From CALXXL01 sp034926605 (lineage in GTDB: Bacteria; Verrucomicrobiota; Lentisphaeria; Victivallales; Victivallaceae), in the NCBI GenBank assembly GCA_034926605.1, contig JAYFQV010000019.1:1-27000 (forward strand): a DNA stretch of 27,000 nt. The letters run 5' to 3'. Both the position numbers and the translations under genes were made by a program. Below, piece after piece: positions 23,058-27,000 of the stretch; within the stretch, counting starts at the first letter, position 1, and every line of letters begins with the position of its first letter. The notes under the pieces are model-generated. The model was given only the letters and a program-made list of their open reading frames with translations, did not search any database and had not been told where the DNA came from.

Positions 23058-24930
23058 GATCAACGTCCTGCCGCCCGAGATATTCAACCGCATCGCCGCC
23101 GGGGAAGTGGTCGAACGCCCGGCCTCGGTGGTCAAGGAGCTGGTCGAAAACGCGATTGACGCCGGCGCCGCATCGATCCGTGTGCGTATCGAGCGGGCCG
23201 GTACAAAACTGGTGCAGGTTTCGGACAACGGCCGCGGCATGGACGCCGAAGACGCGCTCCTGGCCATACAGCCGCACAGTACCAGCAAGATAAAGACGGT
23301 CGAGGATATTTCCCACATAAATACGCTGGGGTTCCGCGGCGAGGCGCTGCCCAGCATCGCGTCGGTCAGCCGCTTCCAGCTGCGCACCCGTCGGAAAGAC
23401 GCGCCGTCCGGTTTCGAGCTGACCGCCGAGGGCGGCACGGTGGCGCATACCGGCCCGGCAGGATGCCCGGTCGGAACCGAAGTATCGGTGCGTGAACTGT
23501 TCTTCAACACTCCGGCGCGCCGCAAGTTCCTGCGCAGTTTCCCCACCGAGGAAAGCTGCATCGAAGAAGTGATCATCGCCTCGGCGCTGGGCAACCTCAA
23601 TATTTCATTCGAGCTGGTCAGCGACGGCCGACAGAGCTTCATGTCCGCCGCCTGTTCCGGACTTGAGCCGCGCCTGCGCGATTTCTTCGGCAAGCGCTTC
23701 ACGGAGAACATGCTGAAAGTTGAGGCGGTTTGCGGCACGGTTAAGGTCACCGGCATGATTGCGCGTCCAGGACTGACCCGCACCTCTCGGCGAGAACAGC
23801 GCAGCTTTGTGAACGGCCGCCCGGTGGAGGCTGCCGCGATTTATCGCGGCATCCGCGACGGCTACGGCGCACTCAACGAGAAAGGCCGGTATTCGCCCTG
23901 CGTTCTGTTCATCGAAATGCCAGACGGAGACTTTGACATAAACGTGCATCCCGCCAAACGCGAGGTGCGGTTCCGGCAGGAATACAACGTTTCACGGGCA
24001 GTGACCGCCGCGGTTTCCGGAGCGTTGAAGCGCGCCCCCTCCCCGGTTTCCAGCCTTGATGCGGACGTGTCGCTCGACGCGATCCTGCGGGACGCCAACA
24101 TCGGCTACACCATTTCGCAGCGCGAACAACTGGTGTTCGAGAGCCAATACGGCGAGCACAAACAGGAGGATGCGCCCCCGCCGTCGTTCGCCGCCGCCAG
24201 GCCCGAGGCACCGGCACCAGCCACGGCAAGGCCCGAGCCCGCACCCGCTACGGTTCAGGAGCCCAAGGTCCCCCGTGCCGCGGAACCCGTGCGGCCGCAG
24301 ATTCCGCCCCACGAATCCATTCCGGACGAAGACCGCATCCACCCCGCGCCCCCCACTGAGCGCATGCTTATCGGCGCGGTGGACGACACCTACATATTGC
24401 TCTACAACCCGGAACGCCGGTCGCTGGAGATCATCGACCAGCACGCCGCCCATGAACGGGTGCTCTATGAGCGTCTGCTCGCCGCCGCCCGCGCCGATAA
24501 GACCGCGATGCAGCCGCTGCTGCTGCCGCGCACGGTGGAACCGGGCCGTCCGGCGGCGGGATGGCTTGCGAAAAACGCCGGGCTGCTGGCCGAACTGGGA
24601 TTCGAGATTTCGGAACTGTCGAGCAACACCCTGATGCTTAACGCGGTTCCGGCAATATTGCCAGAAAGTGAATGGGACCGGGTGTTGGCCGAAATATATC
24701 TGGCTTCCCGCGACGACGATGCCGACGAGCATGACCTTCTCGCCCGCATGGCGCGGGCCGCCTGCCATGCCGCGGTCAAGGCGCACGACAGGCTGACCCC
24801 TGCCGAGGTGGCCGGACTGCTGCGTCAGCTGGCGGGATGCGACCGGCCGGACATCTGCCCCCACGGACGCCCCACCACCATCGAAATCACCGCCGCCGAA
24901 CTCGAAAAACGCTTCGGCCGCAAGCAATAG
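23050..24930 (+). CDS. mutL: DNA mismatch repair protein MutL, endonuclease-motif type
   Basis: Links mismatch recognition by MutS to strand removal. The 626-residue protein has the GHKL ATPase domain (about 1-330) with IAAGEVVERPASVVKELVENAIDAG, DNGRGM and GFRGEALPSI, then a Pro/Ala-rich linker (about 370-430) and the C-terminal dimerisation/endonuclease domain (about 435-626). DQHAAHERVLYE (463-474) fits the DQHA(X)2E(X)4E metal motif, and ACHAA and CPHGRPT complete the site. It is therefore predicted to nick DNA itself, as in bacteria without MutH. The ATG overlaps the upstream ABC ATPase gene by 8 bases, and GGGGG lies just upstream. Confidence 0.96.
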   Translation: MPEINVLPPEIFNRIAAGEVVERPASVVKELVENAIDAGAASIRVRIERAGTKLVQVSDNGRGMDAEDALLAIQPHSTSKIKTVEDISHINTLGFRGEALPSIASVSRFQLRTRRKDAPSGFELTAEGGTVAHTGPAGCPVGTEVSVRELFFNTPARRKFLRSFPTEESCIEEVIIASALGNLNISFELVSDGRQSFMSAACSGLEPRLRDFFGKRFTENMLKVEAVCGTVKVTGMIARPGLTRTSRREQRSFVNGRPVEAAAIYRGIRDGYGALNEKGRYSPCVLFIEMPDGDFDINVHPAKREVRFRQEYNVSRAVTAAVSGALKRAPSPVSSLDADVSLDAILRDANIGYTISQREQLVFESQYGEHKQEDAPPPSFAAARPEAPAPATARPEPAPATVQEPKVPRAAEPVRPQIPPHESIPDEDRIHPAPPTERMLIGAVDDTYILLYNPERRSLEIIDQHAAHERVLYERLLAAARADKTAMQPLLLPRTVEPGRPAAGWLAKNAGLLAELGFEISELSSNTLMLNAVPAILPESEWDRVLAEIYLASRDDDADEHDLLARMARAACHAAVKAHDRLTPAEVAGLLRQLAGCDRPDICPHGRPTTIEITAAELEKRFGRKQ

Positions 24931-24960
24931 TTTTTTCGCCGGTTTTTTGCGGCATATTCC

Positions 24961-24989
24961 TTGAAAAATCCACAGTTACATGCTATTTT
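24961..24989 (+). promoter_or_regulatory. Candidate rpsB-tsf promoter
   Basis: TTGAAA (24961-24966) and TATTTT (24984-24989) are 17 bases apart, giving a leader of roughly 75 bases before rpsB. I could not assign an S2-binding leader structure. Confidence 0.5.
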
Positions 24990-25067
24990 AATAACTCATT
25001 CGCCATACAATCAAACAAAAAAGAAGCCTTGAAGAAAAGGGTTCGCAAAAAAGGAGCGAGAAACATT

Positions 25068-26051
25068 ATGGCCAAAATCACGATCAACGATCTTCTGGAA
25101 GCGGGTTGCCATTTCGGTCACCAGACCAAGCGCTGGAACCCCAGAATGAAACACTTCGTCTACGGCAACCGCAACGGCATCAGCATCATCGACCTGACTG
25201 TGACCATGCGCCAGATCGCCGCCGCCTGCAACTTCCTGCAGCACGTGGTCGCCCAGGGCGGGGACATCCTGTTCGTGGGAACCAAGCGTCAGGCGCAGCA
25301 GATCACCCGTGAGCTTTCCGAAGCCACCGGCATGTTCCACGTCTCCGAACGCTGGATGGGCGGCACCCTCACCAACAACGTCACCATCCGCAAGAGCATC
25401 CAGAAGATGTACGACCTGGACAAGGTTCTGAATTCCGATGAGGTCAAAGGCCTCAAGAAGAAGGAACTCTCGATCATGTCCCGCGACTGCACCCGCCTGC
25501 ATCGCGACCTCGACGGCATCGCCGACATGAAGAAACTTCCCGCCGCCATGGTGGTGATCGACGTCTGCAATGACGACATCGCCGTCAGCGAGGCCAACAA
25601 GCTCAACATTCCGATCGTCGGCATCTGCGACACCAACGCCAACCCCGACCTGATCAACTACCCGGTGGCCGCCAATGACGACGCCGTGAAATCCATCAAG
25701 ATCATCACCGACCTGTTCCGCGATGCCATCCTGATCGCCAAGGAAGTCTACCAGAAGCGCGTGGTTGAAGAACGCGCCGCCAAGGAAGCCGCCGCCGCCG
25801 AAGCAAAAGAAGCCGCCGCTGCCGCCAAGGAAGCCGCCGCCAAGGAAGCCGAGGAGGAGGCCGCCGAGATCAATATCGACAGCGTCGCCGGGGTGAAGGT
25901 CGAGAAGAAGGCGCCGCGCAAGCCGGCCGCCAAGAAGGATGACTACGAGGACGGCGAAAAAGCCAAGAAGGCCGCCGCCAAGAAGCCGGTTGCCAAGAAG
26001 CCGGTTGCCAAGAAGAGCGACGAAAAGACCGAAGAGCCCGCCGCCGAATAA
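25068..26051 (+). CDS. rpsB: 30S ribosomal protein S2 with a long Ala/Lys-rich C-terminal extension
   Basis: Small-subunit ribosomal protein. The core (about 1-234) is a standard S2: ITINDLLEAGCHFGHQTKRWNPRMKHFVYG, ILFVGTKRQAQ, ERWMGGTLTNN, and PIVGICDTNANPDLINYPVAANDDA. About 93 residues follow that are not part of the usual fold: an Ala/Glu/Lys stretch likely to be helical (EAKEAAAAAKEAA), then Lys/Ala/Pro repeats (AKKPVAKKPVAKK). At 327 residues it is much longer than the typical 230-260. AAGGAG lies 11 bases before the ATG; in-frame codons farther upstream overlap mutL and have no S2 match. Cotranscribed with tsf, 28 bases downstream. Confidence 0.97.
   Translation: MAKITINDLLEAGCHFGHQTKRWNPRMKHFVYGNRNGISIIDLTVTMRQIAAACNFLQHVVAQGGDILFVGTKRQAQQITRELSEATGMFHVSERWMGGTLTNNVTIRKSIQKMYDLDKVLNSDEVKGLKKKELSIMSRDCTRLHRDLDGIADMKKLPAAMVVIDVCNDDIAVSEANKLNIPIVGICDTNANPDLINYPVAANDDAVKSIKIITDLFRDAILIAKEVYQKRVVEERAAKEAAAAEAKEAAAAAKEAAAKEAEEEAAEINIDSVAGVKVEKKAPRKPAAKKDDYEDGEKAKKAAAKKPVAKKPVAKKSDEKTEEPAAE
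25980..26015 (+). repeat. Tandem 15-base repeat in the rpsB tail
   Basis: AAGAAGCCGGTTGCC occurs twice without a gap (25980-25994, 25995-26009), followed by a partial third copy. It encodes KKPVA units. Copy number may vary between strains by slippage. Confidence 0.85.
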
Positions 26052-26079
26052 GGAATTTACCGAGCAAGGAGAAAATATC

Positions 26080-26874
26080 ATGATTTCCGCCAACATCGTA
26101 AAAGAACTTCGTGACAAGACCGGTGCCGGGATGATGGACTGCAAGAAAGCCCTCACCGAAGCCGCCGGCGATATGGAGAAGGCGATCGAATATCTGCGCA
26201 AGCATGGCATCGCCAAGGCCGAAAAGAAGGCCGGCCGCGCCACCAATGAAGGCAAAGTCTTCAGCCTGATCAAGGACGGCAAGGCCGTACAGCTCGAAGT
26301 TCTCTGCGAAACCGACTTCGTGGCCACCAACGAGAAGTTCATAAATTATATCACCGGCGTGGCCGAGCGTGCGCTCGCCCTCCCCGGCGACGGCTGCGTG
26401 ACCGAGCAGGTCTGCGCCAATGAGAAGGACTCCCTGACCGAGATGATCGCCAAGATCGGCGAGAACATGATGATCCGCCGCTGCGCCAAGTGGGATGCCA
26501 CCGGCACCATCGGCAGCTATACCCATCTCGGCGGCAAGATCGGCGTGCTGGTGGAAGTTACCGGTACCGACGACGCCAAGTTGCTCAACGAGATCGGCAT
26601 GCACATCGCGGCATTCCGTCCGGCCTATATCTGCAGCAAGTGCGTTCCGGAAGAAGTCATCGCCAAGGAAAAGGAAATCGCGGCGGCCCAGCTTTCCGGA
26701 AAGCCCGCCAACATCATCGATAAAATCCTGGCCGGTAAAATCGCCAAGTATTACACCGAAGTCTGCCTGGTTGACCAGCCTTGGATCATGGACGACAAAA
26801 CCTCTCTTGCCAAACTTTACCCGAACGTGAAGGTGCTCCGCTTCCTTCGCTGGGAAGTCGGCGAGGAACTGTAG
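26080..26874 (+). CDS. tsf: Translation elongation factor Ts
   Basis: Nucleotide exchange factor for EF-Tu. The 264-residue protein has the N-terminal UBA-like domain (VKELRDKTGAGMMDCKKALTEAAGDMEKAIEYLRKHG) followed by KAEKKAGR and the conserved ETDFVA motif that contacts EF-Tu, then the two core subdomains and the terminal KVLRFLRWEVGEEL. Length is near the bacterial norm. AAGGAG lies 8 bases before the ATG. It is second in the usual rpsB-tsf operon and is followed by a strong terminator. Confidence 0.97.
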   Translation: MISANIVKELRDKTGAGMMDCKKALTEAAGDMEKAIEYLRKHGIAKAEKKAGRATNEGKVFSLIKDGKAVQLEVLCETDFVATNEKFINYITGVAERALALPGDGCVTEQVCANEKDSLTEMIAKIGENMMIRRCAKWDATGTIGSYTHLGGKIGVLVEVTGTDDAKLLNEIGMHIAAFRPAYICSKCVPEEVIAKEKEIAAAQLSGKPANIIDKILAGKIAKYYTEVCLVDQPWIMDDKTSLAKLYPNVKVLRFLRWEVGEEL

Positions 26875-26896
26875 TTCCAGACCAATCGTCTGCAAA

Positions 26897-26926
26897 GCGC
26901 GCCGGAAATTTCCGGCGCGCTTTTTT
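26897..26926 (+). terminator. Terminator of the rpsB-tsf operon
   Basis: A 24-base perfect palindrome (26897-26920, arms GCGCGCCGGAAA and complement) is followed by six T. It begins 22 bases after the tsf stop. Confidence 0.95.
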
Positions 26927-26962
26927 AATATGTCATAGTACCGGAGCACCGTCTCAAAATGC

Positions 26963-26993
26963 AAAAAAAAAAAAAAAACCGGTACAACCCGGT
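26963..26993 (-). terminator. Terminator-like hairpin for a minus-strand gene beyond the window
   Basis: On the minus strand ACCGG (26993-26989) pairs with CCGGT (26982-26978) around six bases, followed by a run of about 16 T. This suggests a converging gene to the right that ends outside the window. Confidence 0.6.
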
Positions 26994-27000
26994 GTTTGTT

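Noticed and set aside
22527..23783. Minus-strand open frame (418 codons) opposite the ABC ATPase and mutL
   Set aside because: It spans two well-identified plus-strand genes and has no recognisable domain.
25011..26342. Minus-strand open frame (443 codons) opposite rpsB and tsf
   Set aside because: Gly/Leu-rich shadow of ribosomal protein coding with strong codon bias; rpsB and tsf are unambiguous.

Overview
The window looks like chromosomal DNA of a Gram-negative-type, glycan-degrading bacterium, about 55-60% GC with AT-rich intergenic regions. The mix of a TibC/Aah-type protein O-heptosyltransferase, a very long Ser/Thr/Gly-rich beta-repeat protein, secreted glycosidases and a bacterial pentameric channel resembles Lentisphaerota (Victivallis-like, PVC superphylum). 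That placement is an inference from gene content; no rRNA gene or marker tree is available here. All gene boundaries below were set by reading frames, ribosome binding sites and family alignment from memory.

Layout. 1-3.4 kb: a processive GT2 glycosyltransferase (+) converges on a minus-strand pair, a protein O-heptosyltransferase and an overlapping methylguanine methyltransferase. 3.5-9.1 kb: a plus-strand carbohydrate cluster with a secreted GH20-type glycosidase, a Cys-loop-like pentameric ligand-gated ion channel and a GH35 beta-galactosidase, closed by a strong bidirectional terminator. 9.2-16.1 kb: a minus-strand unit read as a 1289-residue repeat protein, then a periplasmic NMT1/THI5-type binding protein, then a Cache-HAMP-SpoIIE membrane phosphatase; the last two overlap by ATGA. 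16.3-17.9 kb: a secreted protein of unknown function with a jelly-roll-like C-terminus, and a HIT hydrolase, both minus strand and each with its own terminator. 18.1-20.6 kb: acetolactate synthase catalytic subunit (with a four-cysteine insertion) followed by an iron-sulfur flavoprotein. 20.7-21.9 kb: a lone FabB-like ketoacyl synthase (-). 22.1-24.9 kb: an orphan oligopeptide-type ABC ATPase overlapping mutL. 25.1-26.9 kb: rpsB-tsf with promoter and terminator. No intergenic stretch exceeds 300 bases. I saw no tRNA, rRNA, CRISPR array, transposase or phage gene.

Most likely systems of interest: (1) a protein O-heptosylation enzyme with a candidate acceptor, the giant repeat protein, which lacks both a signal peptide and an autotransporter barrel; (2) a binding-protein/phosphatase pair that looks like a two-gene periplasmic sensor rather than a transporter; (3) a pentameric channel placed between two glycosidases. 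Each is a hypothesis built on recognisable domains plus gene arrangement.
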